Positions 35,041-42,966 of a stretch of DNA of 64,000 nt are shown one piece after another (the stretch's first letter is position 1; each line of letters starts with the position of its first letter). The notes under the pieces are model-generated. The model was given only the letters and a program-made list of their open reading frames with translations. It was not told where the DNA came from and did no database searches. Source of the DNA: Christiangramia crocea (GTDB lineage Bacteria; Bacteroidota; Bacteroidia; Flavobacteriales; Flavobacteriaceae); assembly GCF_022410465.1 (NCBI RefSeq), contig NZ_JAJSON010000030.1, positions 62,001 through 126,000 of the forward strand, written 5' to 3'. The position numbers and the translations under genes are program-made.

Positions 35041-35439
35041 ATGGGAATATTGAATAAATTATTTACATCAGATAAAAAGGACTCCAAAACCGAAAAGCCG
35101 AAAACACCCTGGATCAATCTGAATGCGATGGAACAGTTGGATAAGATCGAAGAGATTTCTGAAGATAAAACAGTTGCCATCTTAAAACATTCTACCAGGT
35201 GTGGAGTAAGCCGTATGGTATTGAGAATGTTTGAATCTGATTATGACCTGGAAGAGAACGAGCCAGTAGAACTGTATTTTCTGGACCTGATAAGCTACCG
35301 CGAAATTTCTAACGAGATCGCAGATAGATTTAAGGTGAGACATGAAAGTCCGCAACTTATAGTCTTAAAGAACAGGGAAGTGGTTCATCATGCTTCACAT
35401 CAGGGTATTTCGGCCGGAAAGCTGAAGGAAATGGTGTGA
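35041..35439 (+). CDS. ytxJ: Bacillithiol-system redox protein YtxJ
   Basis: YtxJ (BrxC-like) is a monothiol thioredoxin-fold protein linked to de-bacillithiolation. From ATG 35041 the product has 132 residues; the upstream hydrophobic extension to 34969 is not conserved. Family marks are WINLNAMEQLDKI, VAILKHSTRCGVSRMVL, where the cysteine in TRCGVS is the single active thiol, LYFLDLISYREISNEIADRFKVRHESPQLIVLKN (the cis-proline strand), and HHASHQGISAGKL. Its presence suggests that bacillithiol is the low-molecular-weight thiol here, as in other Bacteroidota. It lies alone between clpB (divergent) and a small gene. Confidence 0.88.
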   Translation: MGILNKLFTSDKKDSKTEKPKTPWINLNAMEQLDKIEEISEDKTVAILKHSTRCGVSRMVLRMFESDYDLEENEPVELYFLDLISYREISNEIADRFKVRHESPQLIVLKNREVVHHASHQGISAGKLKEMV

Positions 35440-35538
35440 TTTATATACTTTTTAAGGACTGCTGTTAAACTCTATTAAGAAATTGAAATTCCTGCTGGCT
35501 CTTTATAAATTTAAATATTAATTATAAAAGCAGGAATT

Positions 35539-35730
35539 ATGAAGTTGAGCGATAAAGAAAAGGAAAGATTAAAAAAGGATATTCAGCATCCAGATCCTGA
35601 CAGGCAGAAGAGGGAATTCATGGATAGCGAGCAGAAACATAAGAATGATCCGGAAGCTCTGAAAAAGGAGAAGCCCATTAAAGGGCTCGAGCCAAGAGAA
35701 GAAACAGGTAAAAAGAAAAAAGACAGATAA
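35539..35730 (+). CDS. Small, highly charged hypothetical protein
   Basis: A 63-residue reading frame rich in Lys, Glu, Asp and Pro (KLSDKEKERLKKDIQHPDPDRQKREFMDS...), with no hydrophobic segment; it should be disordered. No family is recognised. Evidence that it is real: an ATG after a purine-rich leader, codon use like its neighbours, and a strong terminator directly after its stop codon. It may be a stress-related small hydrophilic protein, similar in style to the nearby CsbD protein, but this is a guess. Confidence 0.6.
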   Translation: MKLSDKEKERLKKDIQHPDPDRQKREFMDSEQKHKNDPEALKKEKPIKGLEPREETGKKKKDR

Positions 35731-35731
35731 A

Positions 35732-35764
35732 AAAAAGCCCCATGCAGACTGCATGGGGCTTTTT
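35732..35764. terminator. Bidirectional terminator between small gene and fahA
   Basis: A 14-bp stem AAAAAGCCCCATGC / GCATGGGGCTTTTT with an AGACT loop, between convergent genes. The T/A runs suit both directions. Confidence 0.93.
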
Positions 35765-35775
35765 CGTTTATATTA

Positions 35776-37065
35776 TTACTTCTTTTTTGGTTGATAGACC
35801 GGAAGAAGTTTTGTTCTTACTTCTCCAAAACCTATACGGGAACCTCCATTTTCGCAATAACCCCGCATGATTACGGTGTCATTATCTTCAATAAATTTTC
35901 GTTCCTCTCCATTCTTAAGTTTCACCGGTTTTTCACCTCTCCAGGAAAGCTCCAGCATACTTCCGTAGGAATCCGGAGTTGATCCTGAAATAGTTCCTGA
36001 AGCCATCATATCTCCTGAGTTCACCGGGCATCCATTGATGGTGTGGTGAGCCAGTTGCTGACTCATATTCCAGTACATATACTTGAAATTTGACCTTGTA
36101 ACAGTGGTCTCTTCTGCGCCTTCCGGTTGGATGGCTACCTCAAGTTTAATATCAAAGCTCTTCTTTCCGCTATATTTAAGATAGGGAAGTAGTTCCTTTT
36201 CAGGTTTCGGGCTTTCGGTTCTGAAAGGTTCCAGAGCATCCATAGTTACGATCCAGGGAGAGATCGAAGATGCAAAATTCTTTGCCAGGAATGGGCCTAG
36301 CGGGACATATTCCCATTTTTGGATATCCCGTGCACTCCAGTCGTTGAAAACTACCATCCCGAAAATATAATCTTCAGCCTCATCTACCGGGATAGGTTCT
36401 CCCAGATGATTGGCATCGGTGGTGATAAAGGCCATTTCAAGCTCAAAATCCACCAGTTTGGAAGGTCCGAAGACTGGTTCATCAGCTCCGGCAGGCATGG
36501 TTTGTCCCTGTGGTCTGTGTACCGGAATCCCGCTTGGGATAATGGAAGAACTTCTTCCGTGATACCCCACAGGAATATGCAGCCAGTTTGGAAGCAGGGC
36601 GTTATCAGGATCCCTGAACATGGTCCCTACATTTGTTGCGTGTTCTTTTGATGAATAGAAATCGGTATAATCTCCAACCTGCACGGGCATTTGCATCTCA
36701 ATTTCATCAAGCGTGAAAAGTACCGTGTTTCGGTGGTCCTGGTTGTCTTTTAATTTGGTGTTATTGGCATCAAAGATATCAGCAATGCGGTTTCTCACCA
36801 GTCGCCAGGTCTTCTTGCCATCAGATATGAAATCGTTTAAAGTGTCCTGTAAGAATATATCGTCAGTTAATGGGATCCCTTCAAAATAACCCAGTTGGTG
36901 TAAGGCTCCGAGGTCTATCGCATAATCTCCTATTCTTGTTCCAATAGTGATAACATCGTCACGTGTAAGGAACACTCCGAAAGGGATATTCTGAATAGGA
37001 AAATCGGTATCGCCAGGGATATCCAGCCAGGTTTTTCTTTTTGGATCGTTAGCGCTAATTGACAT
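35776..37065 (-). CDS. fahA: Fumarylacetoacetase
   Basis: This enzyme cleaves fumarylacetoacetate to fumarate and acetoacetate, the last step of tyrosine and homogentisate breakdown. From ATG 37065 the protein has 429 residues, matching the family: N-terminal SH3-like domain (about 1-120) and a catalytic FAH domain with FYSSKEHATNVGTMFRDP, PVGYHGRSSSII, the metal site VDFELEMAFI, MVVFNDWSARDIQKWEYVPLGPFLAKNF, and NGCPVNSGDMMASGTISG. The track start is a TTG 13 codons upstream and is rejected. The other homogentisate-pathway genes are not in the window. Confidence 0.96.
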   Translation of the reverse strand: MSISANDPKRKTWLDIPGDTDFPIQNIPFGVFLTRDDVITIGTRIGDYAIDLGALHQLGYFEGIPLTDDIFLQDTLNDFISDGKKTWRLVRNRIADIFDANNTKLKDNQDHRNTVLFTLDEIEMQMPVQVGDYTDFYSSKEHATNVGTMFRDPDNALLPNWLHIPVGYHGRSSSIIPSGIPVHRPQGQTMPAGADEPVFGPSKLVDFELEMAFITTDANHLGEPIPVDEAEDYIFGMVVFNDWSARDIQKWEYVPLGPFLAKNFASSISPWIVTMDALEPFRTESPKPEKELLPYLKYSGKKSFDIKLEVAIQPEGAEETTVTRSNFKYMYWNMSQQLAHHTINGCPVNSGDMMASGTISGSTPDSYGSMLELSWRGEKPVKLKNGEERKFIEDNDTVIMRGYCENGGSRIGFGEVRTKLLPVYQPKKK

Positions 37066-37101
37066 AAAAAATGTTGGTTTTTTGTTAAAATCTAGTTGAT
37101 T

Positions 37102-37109
37102 CAAATATA
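37102..37109 (-). promoter_or_regulatory. -7 promoter element of fahA
   Basis: Read on the minus strand, TATATTTG matches TAnnTTTG, 36 bases before the ATG at 37065. Confidence 0.5.
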
Positions 37110-37175
37110 TTATTTTCCTGTAATTAACCGAATGTATTTGTTACTTTTACCGAATATTTAACGTAAACATTTGTG

Positions 37176-38450
37176 ATGCAACGAGACACCCAACTATTTG
37201 ATTTAATAGCAAAAGAAAAAGAGCGACAGTTAAACGGTTTGGAACTTATTGCAAGTGAAAATTTTGTGAGCGAGGCAGTGCTGGAAGCAGCAGGATCTGT
37301 GCTGACAAATAAATATGCTGAAGGATACCCCGGAAAGAGATACTATGGAGGATGTGAGGTGGTAGACCAGGTTGAGCAGCTTGCGATAGATCGCCTAAAG
37401 GAACTGTTTAATGCTGAATATGCCAACGTGCAACCTCACTCAGGTTCGCAGGCAAATACGGCGGTTTACCATACCTGCATGAAGCCGGGCGATAAATTCC
37501 TTGGATTTGATCTGGCACACGGCGGGCATTTAACCCATGGTTCTCCCGTAAACTTTTCCGGTAGATTATATCAACCGGTTTTTTATGGAGTGGATAAGGA
37601 AACAGGTCGTATCGATTATGATAAAGTAGCCGAAATTGCAGAAAAGGAGAAACCTAAAATGATCATTGCAGGAGCTTCTGCCTATTCAAGGGAATTTGAC
37701 TATAAACGTTTCAGAGAGATTGCCGATAGTGTAGGCGCTATCCTGTTTGCTGATATTGCGCACCCCGCTGGACTTATCGCTAAAGGATTGATAAGCGATC
37801 CGGTACCTCACTGTCATATTGTGACTTCTACCACTCATAAGACTCTGAGAGGACCAAGAGGTGGTATCATTATTATGGGGAAAGATTTTGATAACCCATT
37901 TGGTGAAAAACTTAAGAATGGCAAGTTGAAGAAAATGTCGGCTATGCTTAATTCAGGTATCTTCCCCGGCAACCAGGGCGGACCATTGGAGCATATAATT
38001 GCAGCCAAGGCTGTAGCATTTGGAGAAGCACTTACAGACGAGTTCTTACATTATATGGTAAGAGTTAAGAAGAATGCTGAAAAAATGGCTCAGGCTTTTG
38101 TTGAAAAAGGTTATGGCGTTATTTCCGGTGGAACCGATAATCATATGATGCTTATAGATCTTAGGAATAAGGACGTAAGCGGGAAAGAAGCTGAAGAAGC
38201 CTTAGGGAAAGCTGATATCACTGTAAATAAGAATATGGTTCCTTTCGATGACAAATCACCTTTTGTTACTTCAGGTATAAGGATAGGAACGCCGGCGGTT
38301 ACAACCCGTGGTCTTCAGGAAGAGGATATGGCTAAGATTGTGGAGCTGATAGATCGCGTGATCACAAATATCGGTAACGAATCTGAACTGAAAGCTGTAA
38401 AGAAAGAGGTGAATTCCATGATGCACGGACTTCCGCTGTTCAAGGCTTAA
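37176..38450 (+). CDS. glyA: Serine hydroxymethyltransferase
   Basis: GlyA interconverts serine and glycine and charges tetrahydrofolate with a one-carbon unit. The 424-residue PLP enzyme (ATG 37176; a GTG sits one codon earlier) shows [71 protein letters not shown], and [14 protein letters not shown] with the PLP lysine. [14 protein letters not shown] near the C-terminus holds the substrate-binding arginine. It is divergent from fahA and ends at a strong hairpin. Confidence 0.98.
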   Translation: MQRDTQLFDLIAKEKERQLNGLELIASENFVSEAVLEAAGSVLTNKYAEGYPGKRYYGGCEVVDQVEQLAIDRLKELFNAEYANVQPHSGSQANTAVYHTCMKPGDKFLGFDLAHGGHLTHGSPVNFSGRLYQPVFYGVDKETGRIDYDKVAEIAEKEKPKMIIAGASAYSREFDYKRFREIADSVGAILFADIAHPAGLIAKGLISDPVPHCHIVTSTTHKTLRGPRGGIIIMGKDFDNPFGEKLKNGKLKKMSAMLNSGIFPGNQGGPLEHIIAAKAVAFGEALTDEFLHYMVRVKKNAEKMAQAFVEKGYGVISGGTDNHMMLIDLRNKDVSGKEAEEALGKADITVNKNMVPFDDKSPFVTSGIRIGTPAVTTRGLQEEDMAKIVELIDRVITNIGNESELKAVKKEVNSMMHGLPLFKA

Positions 38451-38471
38451 TTAAAGAAGTTTTTGATATTT

Positions 38472-38504
38472 AAAAAGGCCATTCGTACGAATGGCCTTTT
38501 TTTT
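38472..38504. terminator. Terminator after glyA (perfect palindrome)
   Basis: AAAAAGGCCATTCG / CGAATGGCCTTTTT form a perfectly symmetric palindrome with a TA centre, ending in an extended T-run. It can serve both glyA and the convergent amidohydrolase. Confidence 0.92.
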
Positions 38505-38514
38505 ATACTGAACT

Positions 38515-39540
38515 CTAGTCATCTACCTGCAGGGCAGTGCCTTCAAAATGGTTCTTCATTTCATCTTCATTTAATCGAAGGAATCTTGCTGCATTGTTAT
38601 ACAGGATATCCCTTTTTTGTACTTCCGTGAGGAAATCAGCATTTTCTATCGCATCAATCCCTCGTTTTATGGCATCCGGCCATACCATCTGGTCTGAACC
38701 GAACATGATTCGTTTGGCAAAGCCTGCTTCTACAATTCGTTGCAGATATCTGTAGAATTCCTTTCTGGGAATTGCATAGTTTATAACCCCAATTCCAACA
38801 TATACTTGTGGATGACTATAAAGCAAGGCAATCATATCATCAATCATTGGCCAGCCGGCATGCATAATATAAACACGCAGGTCAGGGTGCTTAATAAGAA
38901 GATCTTCAATAAGCAGTGGACTGTCCAGTTGAGCCCTGTAATTTTTAAAGGGAGGCAGGTAAGAAGCTCCCGGAGGTCCAGGTCCCATGTGGATTCCCAT
39001 GGGTATGTCAAGTTCCTCAGCGATGGATGCGTAAGGTTCAAATATGGAATCTCCAGGGGAGATCCCATTATACTGTATAACAACCTCTCCCAAAACCCTG
39101 TATTTGCCCGAGGCTAATTCTCTTTTTATGTTTTCCGGAGTTACGCCCTCTTTTATTTCAAAGAAAAGGGAAGGAATGGTTCTTTTGTTTTCCCTGTTTA
39201 AATACTGGTCAAGAAAAGGTCCGCTTGTTACCCCATACACATTATTCTCTTCCATTCTCTCGAGGGTCTGTTTTAAGAGTTCTTCATTTGTTTCCGGACT
39301 CCATATAGCATTCTCACAGTTAGGTTGCTTGGCAAGCCCAACAAATGTTTCTCCCCATGGTTTTGACTGGTCCCAGACTGGCATTTCGGTAGGTGGTGCG
39401 CAGATAGCAACCGGAGGAGGTCCATTCATATCAACCGGGATGGCATGTAAATGCATATCTATTACCGGTAAGGGTTGCTCCTGGGGATAAATGCCTATCG
39501 AGAATAATAGGCTCATTAAAAGAGGGATATATTTCTTCAT
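38515..39540 (-). CDS. Secreted amidohydrolase-2 family protein
   Basis: A 341-residue metal hydrolase with a signal peptide (KYIPLLMSLLFSIGIYPQ) and the amidohydrolase-2 core: PVIDMHLHA with two metal-ligand histidines, MGIHMGPGPPGA, RVYIMHAGWPMIDDMIALL and RIMFGSDQMVWPD with a metal-ligand aspartate, then NNAARFLRL. The family includes decarboxylases and lactonases such as those acting on aromatic acids; the natural substrate here is unknown. Its placement in the periplasm or outer surface is inferred from the signal peptide. Confidence 0.83.
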   Translation of the reverse strand: MKKYIPLLMSLLFSIGIYPQEQPLPVIDMHLHAIPVDMNGPPPVAICAPPTEMPVWDQSKPWGETFVGLAKQPNCENAIWSPETNEELLKQTLERMEENNVYGVTSGPFLDQYLNRENKRTIPSLFFEIKEGVTPENIKRELASGKYRVLGEVVIQYNGISPGDSIFEPYASIAEELDIPMGIHMGPGPPGASYLPPFKNYRAQLDSPLLIEDLLIKHPDLRVYIMHAGWPMIDDMIALLYSHPQVYVGIGVINYAIPRKEFYRYLQRIVEAGFAKRIMFGSDQMVWPDAIKRGIDAIENADFLTEVQKRDILYNNAARFLRLNEDEMKNHFEGTALQVDD

Positions 39541-39678
39541 AGAAAATATTTTTATGAAGTAAGTTCAGATTGGTAAATAAGATATTTAGCTTACTGCTAA
39601 TTTATAAAATTTATCTCACTGATAATTAGATATATACATATTAAGGAGCCGTATGCTAAAAAAAGCTTACGATAGTGG

Positions 39679-40083
39679 TTATTGTAGAAATACCCTTTTT
39701 AATTCTTCTGAAATTTTCGAAGGTTTTTTCGTGGAAGCATCAAGAAGGCACCAGCTGGTCTTTGCTTCTGCCAGTAATTTGTCTGTGTCTGAATTTTTGA
39801 TCAATACATGTCTTATGGACGTAACATGAGTGGCTTTACCAACATAAGTCTGTAAGGAGATATTATCACCTAAAAATGCTTCTTTTTTGTAGTTTATCTC
39901 ATGTCTCACAACTACCCAGATATACTTTTTAAGCTGTTCCTGAGTAGCTCTTTTTTTCCAGTGCTCTTCTGCCACATCCTGAACCCACTGGACATACTGT
40001 ACATTGTTCACATGATCTTGCTTGTCGAGATGTTGCTTCTGTACAATGAGCTTTTTTTCGTAGATATAAGGATTTAGTGCCAT
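39679..40083 (-). CDS. Acyl-CoA thioesterase, hotdog (4HBT) fold
   Basis: A 134-residue hotdog protein: VQKQHLDKQDHVNNVQYVQWVQDVAEEHW is the typical 4HBT start with a helix and the catalytic-site aspartate/histidine area, followed by VVRHEINYKKEAFLGDNISLQTYVG and a final strand ETSWCLLD-like stretch (AKTSWCLLDASTKKP). Such YbgC-like enzymes hydrolyse acyl-CoA thioesters. Its start codon overlaps the stop of the glutaminyl cyclase gene by one base (TAATG), so the two are coupled. Substrate chain length is unknown. Confidence 0.82.
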   Translation of the reverse strand: MALNPYIYEKKLIVQKQHLDKQDHVNNVQYVQWVQDVAEEHWKKRATQEQLKKYIWVVVRHEINYKKEAFLGDNISLQTYVGKATHVTSIRHVLIKNSDTDKLLAEAKTSWCLLDASTKKPSKISEELKRVFLQ

Positions 40084-41138
40084 TATTTTTTGATGATTTT
40101 CACCTCAAAAATTTGATCCCAGTTCTTACCAGTTACATATAATTTATCGGTTTCCGGGTCGTAAGCAATTCCATTAAGTACATCCAGTTTATCATGCTGA
40201 GTGACTTTATCCCGCAGACCACTGAAATTGATAAGGCCTTCTATTGCTCCATTTTCAGGATTGATGATAGCAACCCCGTCTTTTTGATAAGTGTTCGCGT
40301 ATATTTTTCCATTTACCCATTCCAGTTCATTTAGTCTTGTAGAGATAGATTTATGGTGAGTAGGCTGAATATAGGTTTTTTCAGCAAGGGTTTCAGGGTC
40401 CAGAATCCAGATCTTTTCGGTGCCGTCGCTTTTGAAAATTTTCTCTCCGTTATTGCAGAGCCCCCAGCCTTCTTTACTTTGATTGTAAGCAAAACTGCCG
40501 GTCTTTTCAAAACTTTCCAGGTCATAGATAAAACCTTCATCTTCCTGCCAGGTAAGCTGGTAGATATTCCCATTTAAAATAGTAAGTCCTTCAGCAAAAT
40601 ACTGATCATCAAGTTCTATTTCTTTAAGTACTTCACCAGATTCAAGGTCTAATTTTCTCAGCTTTGATTTTCCGTACTGGCCTGCGCTTTCATAAAGAAT
40701 ACCATCATGGAACTCCAGACCCTGAGTGTAGGAAGTCATATCATGCGGATATGAATTTACAATCTCATAAGTGTAGACCACGGGAGCCTTATTATTGAGA
40801 ATTTTGATTGTTTTTGTGAGTGTATCGCTGTTTTCCTCGCTGTAAACTATGGCTTTCAAAGTCTGGTTTCCTAACAGTACATCTTTTAGTTGAAGCTGGA
40901 GTTCGGTTTCATTCCGTGAACTTTTTAAATGCCGGTCACCAAAAAAGTAGGATATGGAATCTATGGTTCTGTTTTTACTGTTTACTATAGTTGCCTGCAG
41001 GTCATCGTTTATTGTAAATTCAGACTTGTTATTAGGGATCTGAATGGAAAAATCAGATTTTTTTTTGCCATTATTACTTCCACAGGAGAAAATCAAAAAG
41101 CTTAAAATAAAGATTAACAGTAAGTTAAATTTGTTCAT
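40083..41138 (-). CDS. Glutaminyl-peptide cyclotransferase, lipoprotein (bacterial beta-propeller type)
   Basis: The 351-residue protein has a lipoprotein signal ending LIFSC and matches the plant/bacterial glutaminyl cyclase family, which turns N-terminal glutamine into pyroglutamate. Visible marks are SYPHDMTSYTQGLEFHDGILYESAGQYGKS, VLKEIELDDQYFAEGLTILNGNIYQLTWQE, NNGEKIFKSDGTEKIWILDPET, RLNELEWVNGKIYANTYQKDGVAIINPENGAI and DVLNGIAYDPETDKLYVTGKNWDQIFEVK. About 100 N-terminal residues form an extra beta domain before the propeller, as is common in Bacteroidota. It is outer-membrane or periplasmic and followed by the thioesterase. Confidence 0.88.
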   Translation of the reverse strand: MNKFNLLLIFILSFLIFSCGSNNGKKKSDFSIQIPNNKSEFTINDDLQATIVNSKNRTIDSISYFFGDRHLKSSRNETELQLQLKDVLLGNQTLKAIVYSEENSDTLTKTIKILNNKAPVVYTYEIVNSYPHDMTSYTQGLEFHDGILYESAGQYGKSKLRKLDLESGEVLKEIELDDQYFAEGLTILNGNIYQLTWQEDEGFIYDLESFEKTGSFAYNQSKEGWGLCNNGEKIFKSDGTEKIWILDPETLAEKTYIQPTHHKSISTRLNELEWVNGKIYANTYQKDGVAIINPENGAIEGLINFSGLRDKVTQHDKLDVLNGIAYDPETDKLYVTGKNWDQIFEVKIIKK

Positions 41139-41192
41139 TGTTAAACAGGCTTAAATACAGGGCTAAATTAACCAATTCACATTAAAAAAAGC

Positions 41193-41222
41193 TTGCCAAA
41201 AGATACAAAGATTGTATATTTG
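41193..41222 (+). promoter_or_regulatory. Promoter of the SRP RNA gene
   Basis: TTG at 41193-41195 and TATATTTG at 41215-41222 are separated by 19 bases, an excellent match to the Bacteroidota -33/-7 promoter. Transcription would begin around 41227, exactly at the mature RNA end. Confidence 0.8.
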
Positions 41223-41226
41223 CACC

Positions 41227-41320
41227 GGCAAGTCCCACACAACCAGCTCCTGCTGAATCCCCCAGGGCGGGAACGCAGCAAGGGTAGGCGGTCGTAGCGG
41301 TGTGATGTGGGTCACTTGCC
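41227..41320 (+). ncRNA. ffs: Signal recognition particle RNA, small bacterial type (4.5S)
   Basis: The 94-base sequence has the whole SRP RNA layout: a terminal helix GGCAAG / CTTGCC closing the ends, inner arms CCCACAC and GTGTGATGTGGG, and the conserved Ffh-binding apical part with CAGCTCCTGC, CCAGGGCGGGAA, GCAGCAAGGGTAGG. It lacks an Alu domain, as in most Gram-negative bacteria. It binds Ffh to target membrane proteins via FtsY, whose gene is at 57002. It is followed by ATTTTTTG, so the molecule ends at a T-run. A full-consensus promoter lies directly upstream. Confidence 0.95.
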
Positions 41321-41367
41321 ATTTTTTGTTTCTACAAAGTCCTAAATTTATTGCATATTTGTGCGAT

Positions 41368-42189
41368 ATGAAAAACGGGAATTCTTCAGAAAAGGTGGTG
41401 CTTATCACCGGCGCTTCTTCCGGAATTGGAAAATCCACCGCGACCTATTTAAGTGATAATGGATACAAGGTCTATGGAACCAGCAGGAAACCCCAGAATT
41501 CATCAGAACATACCTTCAATTTTGTTCAGCTTGATGTTGTTGATAAGAACAGTATTGAAAATGCCGTTTCAGAAGTTTATGAAAAGGAAGGACGCATAGA
41601 TATTCTTATAAACAATGCCGGTATGGGAATTACCGGGCCAATAGAGGAGATCCCGGAAGAGGAAATGAAAAGGGTTTTTGAAACCAATTATTTTGGTCCT
41701 CTTAATATGATCAAGAGAGTTTTGCCCATCATGCGTAACCAAAAATCAGGATTGATTATAAATATCACTTCAATTGCAGGCTATATGGGGCTTCCATATC
41801 GTGGAATTTATTCTGCTACCAAAGGAGCTCTGGAGATCACAGCTGAGGCCTATCGAATGGAGCTGAAGCAATTTGGAATTAAAATGACCAATGTGGCTCC
41901 GGGAGATTTTGCTACTAATATTGCCTCTGGAAGGTATCATGCACCTGTTAAAACGGGGTCCCCTTACGAAGAAGTTTACGGCAATACTCTTAAGTTAATG
42001 GATGAGCACGTAGATGCCGGAAAGGATCCGCAGTCTATTGCCAGGAAAATCTATGAGATCATAAATACGCCAGATCCCAAGGTGCATTATAAAGTAGGGG
42101 AGAGGCTGCAGAAGATATCTGTGAAGCTAAAGGCCTTATTACCAGATAAACTTTACGAGAAAATGCTGATGAAGCATTATAAATTGTAA
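41368..42189 (+). CDS. Short-chain dehydrogenase/reductase
   Basis: A 273-residue classical SDR from ATG 41368 (the track frame starts inside the SRP RNA and is not real upstream of this). It shows VVLITGASSGIGKSTA for the NAD(P) glycine motif, INNAGMG, LINITSIAGYMGLPYRGIYSATKGALE with the Ser-Tyr-x-x-x-Lys triad, and NVAPGDFATNI. A basic residue after the glycine motif (YGTSRKP) suggests NADPH. The C-terminus is longer than minimal SDRs, ending in KHYKL. Substrate is unknown. CATATTTG at 41354-41361 is a near-consensus -7 element just before the ATG. Confidence 0.9.
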   Translation: MKNGNSSEKVVLITGASSGIGKSTATYLSDNGYKVYGTSRKPQNSSEHTFNFVQLDVVDKNSIENAVSEVYEKEGRIDILINNAGMGITGPIEEIPEEEMKRVFETNYFGPLNMIKRVLPIMRNQKSGLIINITSIAGYMGLPYRGIYSATKGALEITAEAYRMELKQFGIKMTNVAPGDFATNIASGRYHAPVKTGSPYEEVYGNTLKLMDEHVDAGKDPQSIARKIYEIINTPDPKVHYKVGERLQKISVKLKALLPDKLYEKMLMKHYKL

Positions 42190-42256
42190 TTTTACTACTC
42201 AGAAAAAAATAGATTATTATAATCTCGATATTATAAATTTTAATTAAAACACAACT

Positions 42257-42913
42257 ATGAAATTTTTTATTGATACCGCCAATCTTGACCAGATAAAAGA
42301 AGCTCAGGATCTGGGTGTCCTGGATGGAGTAACTACCAATCCTTCGTTGATGGCCAAAGAAGGGATCACCGGCAAGGATAATATATTCAAACACTACAAA
42401 AAGATCTGTGATCTTGTTGATGGTGATGTAAGTGCCGAGGTGATCGCAACAGATTTCGATGGTATTGTTAGAGAAGGGGAGGAACTTGCTGAACTGCATG
42501 ACCAGATTGTGGTTAAGGTTCCGATGATAAAGGACGGAGTGAAGGCCTTGAAATATTTCAGCGATAAAGGAATCAAGACAAACTGTACCCTTGTTTTTTC
42601 TGCAGGGCAGGCGATCCTGGCTGCAAAAGCCGGGGCTACCTATGTTTCTCCTTTTATTGGAAGATTGGATGATATTTCTACAAATGGTCTGGACCTGATT
42701 GCAGATATCAGGTTGATATATGACAACTATGGGTATGAAACAGAAATCCTTGCTGCTTCGATTAGACATACCATACATGTACTTGAATGTGCCAAGATAG
42801 GTTCCGATGTCATGACGGGCCCGCTTTCTTCTATAGAGGGGCTATTGAAACATCCATTAACAGATATTGGGCTGGAAAAGTTCCTGGCAGATTATAAGAA
42901 AGGTAATCAGTAA
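42257..42913 (+). CDS. Transaldolase, small (TalC/fructose-6-phosphate aldolase-like)
   Basis: A 218-residue class I aldolase of the small transaldolase group: [62 protein letters not shown] with the Schiff-base lysine of [40 protein letters not shown], and [27 protein letters not shown]. Family members act as transaldolase in the pentose-phosphate pathway or as fructose-6-phosphate aldolase; a single-copy Bacteroidota gene is more likely transaldolase. Upstream, GATTAT-T-ATAATC at 42212-42224 is a small palindrome. It ends at a good hairpin. Confidence 0.93.
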   Translation: MKFFIDTANLDQIKEAQDLGVLDGVTTNPSLMAKEGITGKDNIFKHYKKICDLVDGDVSAEVIATDFDGIVREGEELAELHDQIVVKVPMIKDGVKALKYFSDKGIKTNCTLVFSAGQAILAAKAGATYVSPFIGRLDDISTNGLDLIADIRLIYDNYGYETEILAASIRHTIHVLECAKIGSDVMTGPLSSIEGLLKHPLTDIGLEKFLADYKKGNQ

Positions 42914-42937
42914 TCTTAAGGATTGCTGCCAGACATT

Positions 42938-42966
42938 AAAAAAGGCTGCATTTGCAGCCTTTTTTA
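42938..42966. terminator. Terminator between transaldolase and the thioredoxin-like gene
   Basis: AAAAAAGGCTGC / GCAGCCTTTTTT form a 12-bp stem over an ATTT loop; it serves both convergent genes and overlaps the stop of the minus-strand gene. Confidence 0.92.

Noticed and set aside
41302-41367. Longer SDR start inside the SRP RNA gene
   Set aside because: The SRP RNA is complete up to 41320 with its own T-run end, and the extra residues are hydrophobic and unlike SDR starts.
42059-42778. 239-residue minus-strand frame across the SDR and transaldolase genes
   Set aside because: It runs antisense to two well-supported genes and has no recognisable motif.
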